This document shows positions 46,569 to 54,084 of a stretch of DNA of 64,000 nucleotides, one piece after another. Source of the stretch: Candidatus Uabimicrobium amorphum (GTDB lineage: Bacteria > Planctomycetota > Uabimicrobiia > Uabimicrobiales > Uabimicrobiaceae); the NCBI RefSeq assembly GCF_009002475.1, contig NZ_AP019860.1, positions 6,710,501 to 6,774,500 on the forward strand. Direction: 5' to 3'. Position 1 is the first letter of the stretch. Each line of letters starts with the position of its first letter. Under the pieces are notes generated by a model. The model did no database searches. It worked only from the letters and a program-made list of their open reading frames with translations, and had not been told where the DNA came from. Both the position numbers and the translations under genes were made by a program.

Positions 46569-46596
46569 TTGCAACTTTTGGGGAAATGATTATAAT
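46569..46596 (+). promoter_or_regulatory. Promoter of the gene at 46660
   Basis: TTGCAA, 16-base spacer, perfect TATAAT (46591-46596), 63 bases before the ATG. Same -35 box as at 18759 and 29234. Confidence 0.5.
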
Positions 46597-46659
46597 AGAA
46601 ATTAATGTAAAAAATATAAAATAATAAATAGTTTACACTTTTTATACGGTTTATAGCTT

Positions 46660-47277
46660 ATGTCTGATTCCAATGGTGAAACAACGAAACGCAAAGTAAA
46701 AAACTGGGCGGATTTATTAAAGCAAGTGGATGTTCAAGGAAAGCAAAACGCTCAAGATCCTTTAATGGAACACTTGCAAAAAATAGAAGCCGCGGAGCAA
46801 AAAGTTCTAGAAGAAAGTCAGCGTAAGAGAGAACGTTTACAAGAATATTTGAAACTACTAAAGGCGAAGCGGGAAGAGGAAAAAGCATACAACCATCTAA
46901 ATTTGCTGGAAAGACGTCTATACAAAGCTCTTATTGCTTGGTATAAAGACCAAACAGACGAAATACCTGATGGGATTCTAGAACTTCATTTCAAAAGTCG
47001 TGTATTGCAAAAAATCCATTTTGAAAAAATTGATGGTGATTTTGATTCGACGCTGAAGATTAAAAAATTGAATGCTAGCTCAAAGTTAAAGGAAATGTTA
47101 TTGGTTTTTAAACGCGGAAAAAATATCTTTTTGGAATTTTATAACCAAGATCTGCGTAACAATATTTTCACTTTTATGTTTATGGAAGGTAAAGTGATTT
47201 CAAATCAAAAATCTCCTGAAGTTAGCAATGTTATTCGTCACTTTAAAGAATTTACTCTTTCCAAAGCCTCTTTCTAA
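46660..47277 (+). CDS. Cytoplasmic coiled-coil protein of unknown function
   Basis: 205 residues, no signal peptide. A charged coiled coil at about 35-85, then a mixed alpha/beta C-terminal half (LKIKKLNASSKLKEML, KNIFLEFYNQDLRNNIFTF). No SD is visible before the ATG. Own promoter and hairpin terminator, hence probably a real single gene. No family recognised. Confidence 0.7.
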   Translation: MSDSNGETTKRKVKNWADLLKQVDVQGKQNAQDPLMEHLQKIEAAEQKVLEESQRKRERLQEYLKLLKAKREEEKAYNHLNLLERRLYKALIAWYKDQTDEIPDGILELHFKSRVLQKIHFEKIDGDFDSTLKIKKLNASSKLKEMLLVFKRGKNIFLEFYNQDLRNNIFTFMFMEGKVISNQKSPEVSNVIRHFKEFTLSKASF

Positions 47278-47278
47278 A

Positions 47279-47304
47279 ATAGAACTAGCTTTTGCTAGTT
47301 CTAT
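47279..47304. terminator. Hairpin terminator after the gene at 46660
   Basis: Perfect 11-bp stem (ATAGAACTAGC / GCTAGTTCTAT) with a TTTT loop, directly after the stop codon. No long T-run follows. Confidence 0.75.
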
Positions 47305-47410
47305 ATATCATTTTCATATTATCTTCTTTCATTCCTGTGGCATACTGTAATTTAGTCACTCCTCTTACCTAGCACGGTCCATCTCCCTTTTATCACGACA
47401 ATCGTTTGAC

Positions 47411-47450
47411 GATAATTATCTTTGACTATTATGGGTAATTACCATATCAT
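47411..47450 (+). promoter_or_regulatory. Promoter with two AATT-centred palindromes
   Basis: TTGACT (47422-47427), 17-base spacer, TATCAT (47445-47450). GATAATTATC (47411-47420) ends next to the -35 box, and GGTAATTACC (47434-47443) fills the spacer; their centres are 23 bp apart. Both are perfect 10-bp palindromes with a shared core, as expected for a dimeric repressor site. Confidence 0.45.
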
Positions 47451-47482
47451 TGTATAAAAATTTGCGACAAAGATAATTTTAG

Positions 47483-47514
47483 AAAGGAAGTGCGAGAAAT
47501 CTCGTCATAGATTG
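47483..47514 (+). promoter_or_regulatory. Leader with SD separated from start by a hairpin
   Basis: AAAGGAAG (47483-47490), then a small stem GCGAG/CTCGT with an AAAT loop (47492-47505), then the ATG at 47515. Linear spacing 24, folded spacing about 10. No SD nearer the ATG. Confidence 0.5.
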
Positions 47515-49212
47515 ATGAAACTCCACAAAAGCCATCGTTTATTTGCCAAAATTGCCCACAAGCTCGGAATGATATCCGAGATACAATTGCACGAAACTAT
47601 TTCCGCGTGTAAGAAAATACCATGTTCCCAATATTTACAAGACATGATAGATGCAGAGTCTTGGAATAAAATTCGTCTTATTTATTTAGAGAAGATCATC
47701 GCCCAGATGTTGGTGCGCTATGATTATTTGTCGGAAGATGAATACGAGAAAATTATGGCGATGGAAATACAAAACGCGCAAAAAAATAAAAAGATTTGGG
47801 AGCCAATTATTCTTTCGCAAGGAATTATCACTGCTGATATGGAACATTGCTTTTTTAAGGGTTTTAGCAAAAAAGGTGGAGATGTTCCCGGACTAGTGGA
47901 TGAGAATTTACTGGCCGTAAAAAATGGTTTTGTTGCCGCCGAGGACTATGATTCCTCTTTGCTGCGCATAGGCGATTATACTATAGAAACAACGTTGTAT
48001 GAGGGTAAGAAATACAAGGTTTACAAAGCATGGCATGAAAAATTGGGAAAGAATTTTACCATTAAACTATTTAATTTCTCCATGTCGAGCGAATCGATGA
48101 TTGCCATACGCTCCTTTTCCAAAGAAATGAAAGTAATCAAAAAATTACGTCATAAAAATATTATTCCTGTTCACGACATAGGAGTTGTTGACCAACAACA
48201 CTATATCGCCATGCCTTACATAAAGGGAAATTCTTTATCCCATGAGTTAGATGCTGGAAAACAGTTTACCACTCACCAAGCTTTGGCGATTGTTTTGCGA
48301 TTGGCAGAAACAATTGGTATTACACATCGTCACTATCTGGTGCACAGGCAACTAACACCAGAAAATATTATTATCGATGAATCTGGAAATCCATATATAA
48401 AAGGCTTTGGCCAAGCAACACTACTCGAAAAAGTTTTTGGCAAAGACAACTATATGTCTTATAAGGCGCCTGAGCAAATCATTAGTAATAAAATTAGTGC
48501 ACAAAGCGATGTATATTCGTTGGGGGTTGTTTTGTACGAAATGCTCACCAATAGACATCCATTTGTATCGCCAAATAAATTATGGAATAAATTGCAAATC
48601 GTACTTTTTGACTTACCATGGCATGGCAAGGAAATTCCACCACCTGTAAAAGTGATCTGCCAGCGTGCGACAGCCAAAAATGTCAAATATCGTTACGCTG
48701 ATGGTTTTAAAATGGCGGTGGATGTACGTTGTTACTTAAATGGACAGCCACTTGCTAGTGGATTACTACCTTGGCACTATTCCTTGACTTCTTTCTTACG
48801 TCATTACGCGTTATACTTTTGTGCTTTTTTACTTATTGGATTTTCGTTTTTGTCTTACAAAAGCTATACGAAAAGCATTTATATAAATAAAACTTTGCAA
48901 ATACAAAAAAAACTTGCAAAATCAATACAAACAGCATCGCGAATAAAAACAAATCATCGTATGATCAAAAAGCTTCATCAAATAATCAATGAATACAAAG
49001 TGTTATTGAGCTTAGGTAACAATAGCCCGGAAATTCATCGTGATTACACAAAAGCTTTAAAATTGTTCTTTGATGTGGCACTTCGTACAGATATTTACTT
49101 AGCCGATTACGTATTCTATTTGTTAGAGGAACAGAATTCTCACACCAAGATAGAAAATCTCGATACATTTCGCCAACGTTTACAGGTGGCAAAAAGCAAA
49201 GGTAAAAAATGA
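47515..49212 (+). CDS. Membrane-anchored pseudokinase
   Basis: 565 residues from the ATG at 47515. Residues 1-130 carry two MshEN-like helical modules (AHKLGMISEIQLHETI, RYDYLSEDEYEKIM). A kinase fold follows: the glycine loop is degenerate (LYEGKKYKVYKA), the VAIK lysine is kept (TIKLF), but the catalytic loop reads HRQLTPEN (Asp lost) and DFG reads KGFG (Asp lost). YKAPEQ and DVYSLGVVLYEML are normal. Loss of both Asp predicts no phosphotransfer. After the kinase come a membrane helix (YALYFCAFLLIGFSFL) and a helical extracytoplasmic tail. Its stop overlaps ruvC as ATGA. Probably a regulatory or scaffold kinase homolog. Confidence 0.85.
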   Translation: MKLHKSHRLFAKIAHKLGMISEIQLHETISACKKIPCSQYLQDMIDAESWNKIRLIYLEKIIAQMLVRYDYLSEDEYEKIMAMEIQNAQKNKKIWEPIILSQGIITADMEHCFFKGFSKKGGDVPGLVDENLLAVKNGFVAAEDYDSSLLRIGDYTIETTLYEGKKYKVYKAWHEKLGKNFTIKLFNFSMSSESMIAIRSFSKEMKVIKKLRHKNIIPVHDIGVVDQQHYIAMPYIKGNSLSHELDAGKQFTTHQALAIVLRLAETIGITHRHYLVHRQLTPENIIIDESGNPYIKGFGQATLLEKVFGKDNYMSYKAPEQIISNKISAQSDVYSLGVVLYEMLTNRHPFVSPNKLWNKLQIVLFDLPWHGKEIPPPVKVICQRATAKNVKYRYADGFKMAVDVRCYLNGQPLASGLLPWHYSLTSFLRHYALYFCAFLLIGFSFLSYKSYTKSIYINKTLQIQKKLAKSIQTASRIKTNHRMIKKLHQIINEYKVLLSLGNNSPEIHRDYTKALKLFFDVALRTDIYLADYVFYLLEEQNSHTKIENLDTFRQRLQVAKSKGKK

Positions 49213-49691
49213 AAGTAATGGGAATTGATCCAGGCACACGATTTGTGGGTTTTAGTGTGGTGGAAAAACAAGGTAACCGTTTATCGTGTATTACATCAGG
49301 TGTTGTCCGCACCAATACAAAAGAACCCATTCCACAACGCCTACGAGTAATCTATCGCGAAATTGCCGCGGTGATAAATGAACACGAACCGCAACACGTT
49401 GCTGTGGAGAAAGTATTTTTTGGGAAAAACATACAAAGTGCTATTAAGTTAGGCGAAGGGCGAGGTGTTGTTCTTCTTGCTGCGGCACAAAAGGATTTAG
49501 ATATTTTTGAGTATGATGCTACAAAAGTAAAAAAATCTATCGTTGGTGGTGGAAGAGCACATAAGTCACAAATTCAATTTATGGTGAAAAAAATATTAAA
49601 CATAGATAAAGAAATGAGCGATGATGAAGCAGACGCTTTAGCTATAGCTGTTTGTCATTGCCAAAACTATATAGCGGGAATTCTACAATGA
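49209..49691 (+). CDS. ruvC: Holliday junction resolvase RuvC
   Basis: 160 residues. RNase H fold with catalytic Asp7 (GIDPGT), Glu67 (VAVEKVFF), Asp139 and Asp142 (SDDEADALA). It cleaves Holliday junctions made by RuvAB during recombination. ruvA and ruvB are not in the window. Coupled to the pseudokinase upstream (ATGA) and to the SLBB gene downstream (ATGA), an unusual setting. Confidence 0.95.
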   Translation: MKVMGIDPGTRFVGFSVVEKQGNRLSCITSGVVRTNTKEPIPQRLRVIYREIAAVINEHEPQHVAVEKVFFGKNIQSAIKLGEGRGVVLLAAAQKDLDIFEYDATKVKKSIVGGGRAHKSQIQFMVKKILNIDKEMSDDEADALAIAVCHCQNYIAGILQ

Positions 49692-50536
49692 TGAAGAGTG
49701 GTATTTTTATTGTATGTTTGTTGTTGTGTGCATGCAACATGACAGACCTCAATGTTCGTTCTGCGGGTGAAGCAGGTACAGAATTAATTTATTTGGTTCC
49801 AGGAGATCGTATTGCCCTAAATACAGGAGAAGTAGGGTATGTAAATGGCGACGGTTATTTTGTCGGTATCCGCGATTTACGCTTTTTTGCCGTAGGTAAA
49901 AGAATTCGCGAAGTAGTCAAGTTACTGTACTACAATCACGGAGTAGATTTTAACCAGTACAAAGTCGTTAATTTTGGACGTAGATCTATCGATGTACGCG
50001 GCTCTATACAGTCTCCGGGTGTATATAATTATCCTCCAGGGGAAGACTGGAATATAATGAACCTTATCATGAAAGTGGATGGGTTCGCTAGTTTAGGACA
50101 AAGGGAATATCTCCTAATTCGCAAAGCATGGGGATATCCTGGGAAATTTTTATTCATTCGTGGAATGTCATTACCTGTGGAAGAGGGTATTGGTGGTGAC
50201 AACTTACTTCTTTATGCAGATGATCGCGTCATTTTCCCTGGGGTGTCGCAACCTGTTTACGTATTTGGCGCTGTAAAAGCCGAAGCGGGGGGCGTTTGTT
50301 TTAGTTTTGATGGTCAAACAAAACCTCCTACATTAAAAGATGCCGTTACCCAGGCCGCTGGATTTTCGAAAGTGTCCAATACCAAAAATATTCAAATATA
50401 TCGATTATTACATAACGAACGCCGCAGTATTATTAGCCTTGACTACGAGGTAAGTAAAGATTTCGAACTACAACCTTGGGATGTTGTGTATGTACAACCT
50501 GAAATACCAAAAGAAGTCTTGAGCGAAGACGAATGA
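49688..50536 (+). CDS. SLBB-domain lipoprotein (polysaccharide export type)
   Basis: 282 residues from the ATG at 49688, which overlaps the ruvC stop. Signal KSGIFIVCLLLCAC with lipobox LCAC. The mature part starts with a poly-export-like segment (YLVPGDRIAL) and has two SLBB beta-grasp domains (SIDVRGSIQSPGVY and PVYVFGAVKAEAGG), ending with PWDVVYVQPE. Relatives such as Wza form outer-membrane channels for capsule or exopolysaccharide. The chain is shorter than Wza and lacks an obvious C-terminal helix, so it could also be an accessory protein. Confidence 0.85.
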   Translation: MMKSGIFIVCLLLCACNMTDLNVRSAGEAGTELIYLVPGDRIALNTGEVGYVNGDGYFVGIRDLRFFAVGKRIREVVKLLYYNHGVDFNQYKVVNFGRRSIDVRGSIQSPGVYNYPPGEDWNIMNLIMKVDGFASLGQREYLLIRKAWGYPGKFLFIRGMSLPVEEGIGGDNLLLYADDRVIFPGVSQPVYVFGAVKAEAGGVCFSFDGQTKPPTLKDAVTQAAGFSKVSNTKNIQIYRLLHNERRSIISLDYEVSKDFELQPWDVVYVQPEIPKEVLSEDE

Positions 50537-50550
50537 GAAAGGAGCGAATG

Positions 50551-51105
50551 ATGAAACACGTACTGTATTTGATTGTATTTTTTCTCCCATTATGTGCATT
50601 TGCGAATAAAAATGGTACGCAATATTACGTTGTGGGTGACAAAGCACTCAAACAAGAGGAATACAATAAATTAAGCAGAAAAGACCGTAAAAATTTTAAG
50701 TGTTCTTTCCGTACTATATGGAAAGTTCAAACCTCTAAAGATCCACAACAGCCGCAACAGACAAGAATCGATATGCTTTCCAATGAAATCACCATCATCA
50801 TGTTTGTTGATACAACAACGAGGATGATCAGCGGAAGTCCTTTTTTTGATGCAGCGGCGAATAGTTACAAAGAGCCTTTGAAACTCAAGAGTGATCTAAA
50901 GCGCAAAAAGAGATCCTTTGGAGGAAAAAAATGCTACACAGGTATAGGTGATACAACTGACGGAAAAACTGCGGAGTTGATCACAGCGACATATGGGGAT
51001 AAACGCTGGCGTATTATTATGATTTATGACCAAAAGAAGATGCGTTTAAAGGTGGTACGTAGAGCGTATGCCATCTTCATGCAAACTTTTCGCTTTGGGA
51101 AGTAA
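50551..51105 (+). CDS. Secreted protein of unknown function
   Basis: 184 residues from the ATG at 50551, 6 bases after AAGGAG; ATGs at 50533 and 50548 lie upstream of or too close to that site. Signal peptide KHVLYLIVFFLPLCAFA. The rest is basic, predicted mostly beta, with no recognised domain. It follows the SLBB gene with overlap and may belong to the same export function. Confidence 0.7.
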   Translation: MKHVLYLIVFFLPLCAFANKNGTQYYVVGDKALKQEEYNKLSRKDRKNFKCSFRTIWKVQTSKDPQQPQQTRIDMLSNEITIIMFVDTTTRMISGSPFFDAAANSYKEPLKLKSDLKRKKRSFGGKKCYTGIGDTTDGKTAELITATYGDKRWRIIMIYDQKKMRLKVVRRAYAIFMQTFRFGK

Positions 51106-51120
51106 TTGAAGTGTCCCCCT

Positions 51121-51196
51121 GACCGTCACCGTGACCGTGACCGTACGACTACGGTGACGACTACGGTGACGACTACGGTGACGATGATTGCGATTC
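51121..51196. repeat. Hexanucleotide array with fold-back symmetry
   Basis: About thirteen hexamers between convergent genes. 51121-51144 is GACCGT/CACCGT-type, and 51145-51180 is three exact copies of a 12-bp unit (ACGACTACGGTG); the two halves are roughly inverted, so the array can fold into a hairpin. It touches the end of the DnaA-like gene and may act as a shared terminator. Confidence 0.8.
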
Positions 51197-52182
51197 TACT
51201 TCATGTAGTTCAATAAATTTTTCTTCAAAGAAACGCATACCTCTGAAAACTCTTTGTCCACCCTCTTGCAAGCATTACGCACTGAACTTTCGCTACAGTT
51301 AAAGTAGGACGCGATGCTTTCATTGTTTAGTTTGAGAGCCTCTTTGGACATTTTAATCGCTAGATATCTGGGCTCCTTCGCCGTATGTGACGATTGCTTT
51401 TGTCGCAAAACTTCTCCGTCTTCCATTTTGTAGTGCTGTGCCACCACTTCGAGTATTATTTCAAAAGTGAGTTTTTTGTTGGCATTGTGTGCGATACATT
51501 TCTTGATCAAATCTTCATTGACACCCTTTTTCGTCTCACTACAAAAAACAATCAATTTTTCAATTTTTTCGCGTAGTTCCGTGTGAATACATTCGCTAGT
51601 GATTATTTGTAAAGCACCATCTTCAAAAGAGACCTGTAGATTGTTTGCCATACGTCCAAAGTAGTTTTGCGCTGTGGAATTAGAGATGGGGTGTATGGGA
51701 ATGGATAAGCCGCTTGATAGCCGATTTACTAGGGCAGATTGAAATTGCTTTAGTTGTTTCGGATGCATTTGTGAACTAGTGATGACAACCTTTTTTTTAT
51801 TTACCAGTTCGTCGATGACAAAGAGAAGCTCGCGCTGTGTATGATTTTTTTTCTGTAGAAAGTCAATGTCTTCCAATACCAAAATATCTGTTTCACGGTA
51901 TGTTTGGCGAAATTTTTGGTAGGTTTTGTTTTTTAAAGCAAAAATATAGTCTAAATAGAATGAGCGGGCAAAACAGTGAATAATATTCTTTTCTTCGCTA
52001 TCTATCTCCTTCGAAATGGCATTTAGTAGATGACTTTTCCCTGAATTTTCCGGTCCGAAAATGTGTAGAGGGGCATAGTCTAGCTTGGAGGTCTTGATGA
52101 GCTTTTTTGCGATTTCGAATGCCAAATTATTGTTGCTATCTACTAGGAATCGACGTAAATCATTTGTATGTTTTTTTTGCAT
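51196..52182 (-). CDS. DnaA-like ATPase lacking domain I
   Basis: 328 residues from the ATG at 52182, inside the end of the moxR-like gene (23-base overlap); a longer frame to 52236 is less likely. AAA+ core: Walker A GPENSGKS (43-50), Walker B LVLEDID (101-107), and a DnaA-like VNRLSSGLSIPI sensor segment. The C-terminal domain aligns with DnaA domain IV (EPRYLAIKMSKEAL, then a helix-turn-helix), but the signature GRDHTTVLHA is replaced by NCSESSVRNA, so the DnaA-box-reading His and Thr are missing. E. coli DnaA has 467 residues and a DnaB-binding domain I, absent here. Probably a paralog with another DNA target or a Hda/DnaA-related regulator. Confidence 0.85.
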   Translation of the reverse strand: MQKKHTNDLRRFLVDSNNNLAFEIAKKLIKTSKLDYAPLHIFGPENSGKSHLLNAISKEIDSEEKNIIHCFARSFYLDYIFALKNKTYQKFRQTYRETDILVLEDIDFLQKKNHTQRELLFVIDELVNKKKVVITSSQMHPKQLKQFQSALVNRLSSGLSIPIHPISNSTAQNYFGRMANNLQVSFEDGALQIITSECIHTELREKIEKLIVFCSETKKGVNEDLIKKCIAHNANKKLTFEIILEVVAQHYKMEDGEVLRQKQSSHTAKEPRYLAIKMSKEALKLNNESIASYFNCSESSVRNACKRVDKEFSEVCVSLKKNLLNYMK

Positions 52183-53152
52183 TTTCCAATAACTTCTGTA
52201 GTATGTCAAAAGAAGATATACCCTCTGCTTGCGCATGAAAGTTAACCATAATACGATGATTGAGTGCGGGGAGAGCTATGTGTTCGATATCTTCCCTACT
52301 GACATGAATTCTACCTTGAGAAAGAGCGCGAACTTGTGAACCGGAAATGAGCGCTTGCATTCCTCTTGGACTTGTCCCATGGTCAACGTATTGTTTGACA
52401 TAATTGAGTTCGCTGTTTTGCGGATTGGAGTTTATGACAATTTTAGCGGCGTATTCATAAAGTTCTTTTGCAATTTTCACATGTGAAATGGACTGTGCCA
52501 TGCTGCGAAGCGTGTCATTTGTTATATTAAAATTTTGAGTTTTTCGTAGCGAAGGCTGAACAATGGCAATTAATTCTGGTAGTGATGGATACTCCATGTG
52601 CAACTTGAAGAAAAATCGGTCAAGCTGCGCTTCTGGTAGAGGGTATGTCCCTTCCATTTCTATGGGATTTTGCGTGGCGATGACATGAAAAGGTAGTGGA
52701 AGGTTGTAGTCAATTCCCCCAACGGTTACCTGTTTTTCTTGCATCGCTTGGAGCAGAGCAGACTGGACTTTTGGTGAAGTTCTGTTGATCTCATCGGCAA
52801 GCATAATGTTTGTGAATATGGGACCTTTTTCAAACTCAATATTCTGAGTTGCCTGTTGAAAAACTTTTGTACCAATAATATCAGCAGGCATGATATCTGG
52901 CGTAAACTGAACGCGTTTGTATTGTAGTGACAGAGTATTGGACAATGACCGCACTAGAGAAGTTTTTCCAACTCCCGGAACCCCTTCTAGAAGTACGTGA
53001 CCTCCTGAAAAGAAAGCAATGAGTAAATTACTAATAATATCTTTGTTACCCACAATATGCTGTGATATTTGCTGTGAAATTGCATTAAAGTTCTTGTGGA
53101 AGTTGCCAATAAATTGCTCTACATCTTCAATAGTGGTGAATTCAGTTTGCAT
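52160..53152 (-). CDS. MoxR-family AAA+ ATPase
   Basis: 330 residues, usual length. Walker A GVPGVGKT (57-64), Walker B MLADEINRTSPKVQSALLQAM, sensor 1 VIATQNPIEMEGTYPLPEAQLDRF and C-terminal lid with SGSQVRALSQGRIHV. MoxR proteins act as chaperones for metal-cofactor or von-Willebrand-domain partners. The usual DUF58 and VWA neighbours are missing; the next gene is the DnaA-like one, which overlaps its end. Confidence 0.94.
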   Translation of the reverse strand: MQTEFTTIEDVEQFIGNFHKNFNAISQQISQHIVGNKDIISNLLIAFFSGGHVLLEGVPGVGKTSLVRSLSNTLSLQYKRVQFTPDIMPADIIGTKVFQQATQNIEFEKGPIFTNIMLADEINRTSPKVQSALLQAMQEKQVTVGGIDYNLPLPFHVIATQNPIEMEGTYPLPEAQLDRFFFKLHMEYPSLPELIAIVQPSLRKTQNFNITNDTLRSMAQSISHVKIAKELYEYAAKIVINSNPQNSELNYVKQYVDHGTSPRGMQALISGSQVRALSQGRIHVSREDIEHIALPALNHRIMVNFHAQAEGISSFDILQKLLENAKKTYK

Positions 53153-53195
53153 TATACAAGTCCAATCATAGCCAAGGGAATTCCGACTGTTTTCT

Positions 53196-53224
53196 TTGAC
53201 ATTGATATCTTTATGCGATAAAAT
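53196..53224 (+). promoter_or_regulatory. Promoter of the double-FHA gene
   Basis: Perfect TTGACA (53196-53201), 17-base spacer, TAAAAT (53219-53224). It gives a 110-base leader before the ATG at 53336. Confidence 0.5.
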
Positions 53225-53335
53225 GTGAAGTTGTTGTATTACTTATACATCGAGAAAGTAATTTTTCAAGTAATTATTTTAGGTATGCACAAATAAATCA
53301 TTATTTACATGTTTTTGTTGATTGAGTAAATCACT

Positions 53336-54064
53336 ATGGATATAGATGAAAACAAAATAGAAGAGCGGCTTACGACTAAAATACCATGCTCTCTTGAAAT
53401 TTCGATAGGAAACGATCAAATCGAGCGATTGACATTTGATCAAGATTTGATAACAATAGGACGCGAAAACAGTTGTGATATAGTTATCAATAACTTAGGA
53501 GCGTCAAGATCCCATGCACAGATAGAGCGATATGCTAGTTTTTATGTACTCAGGGACCTACAAAGTAAAACCGGTACATTCATAGGTGGGAACAAAATAA
53601 CAGGAGGTTACAATCTAAACAACGAAGATAAAATCTTTTTAGCAAAACACACTTTGTTATTCAAACTAGATGAGTATTTTGACAAAGAATCCAAACCTAA
53701 GGTCAATGCAGACAAAGACCTCATGAAACAAACCCTGGCCATTAATTACGAAGATATGGCTTCAAAAAACAACTTAGAAACCCATGGCTACCTCCACATT
53801 GCGGATGAAAATAAGACCATACCTTTGCACAAGAATGCCACGTTTTTTGGAAAATCAGATCAATGTGATGTGTCTATTAGTGGTATGTTAATCAGTGAAC
53901 GTCATATTGTGGTCATTCGCGAAGAAAAAGGTTATTTTATTCATCATCTAGGGGCATTTAAGCCTCCGCAAATCAATAAAAAGCTTGTTGACTTTTCTCC
54001 TTTAAAACACGGAGACATGGTACAGATAGGTGATTTACAATTTCAATTTCGTATACAAAAGTAA
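53336..54064 (+). CDS. Double FHA-domain protein
   Basis: 242 residues, soluble. FHA 1 at about 30-115 with ITIGRENSCDIVI, ASRSHAQIER and SKTGTFIGG (the binding-loop Arg, Ser and His all present). FHA 2 at about 155-240 with FFGKSDQCDVSI and ISERHIVVIRE, where the usual Arg of the GR motif is Lys, so phosphothreonine binding is doubtful there. A phosphorylation-dependent adaptor, presumably for the kinases of this organism. It lies 20 bases before the antiporter gene and may control it. Confidence 0.88.
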   Translation: MDIDENKIEERLTTKIPCSLEISIGNDQIERLTFDQDLITIGRENSCDIVINNLGASRSHAQIERYASFYVLRDLQSKTGTFIGGNKITGGYNLNNEDKIFLAKHTLLFKLDEYFDKESKPKVNADKDLMKQTLAINYEDMASKNNLETHGYLHIADENKTIPLHKNATFFGKSDQCDVSISGMLISERHIVVIREEKGYFIHHLGAFKPPQINKKLVDFSPLKHGDMVQIGDLQFQFRIQK

Positions 54065-54084
54065 CGTTTTAAAGGAGAGTTCAC

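Noticed and set aside
51121-51196. CRISPR array
   Set aside because: Units are 6-12 bp with no spacers of constant length, and no cas gene is present.
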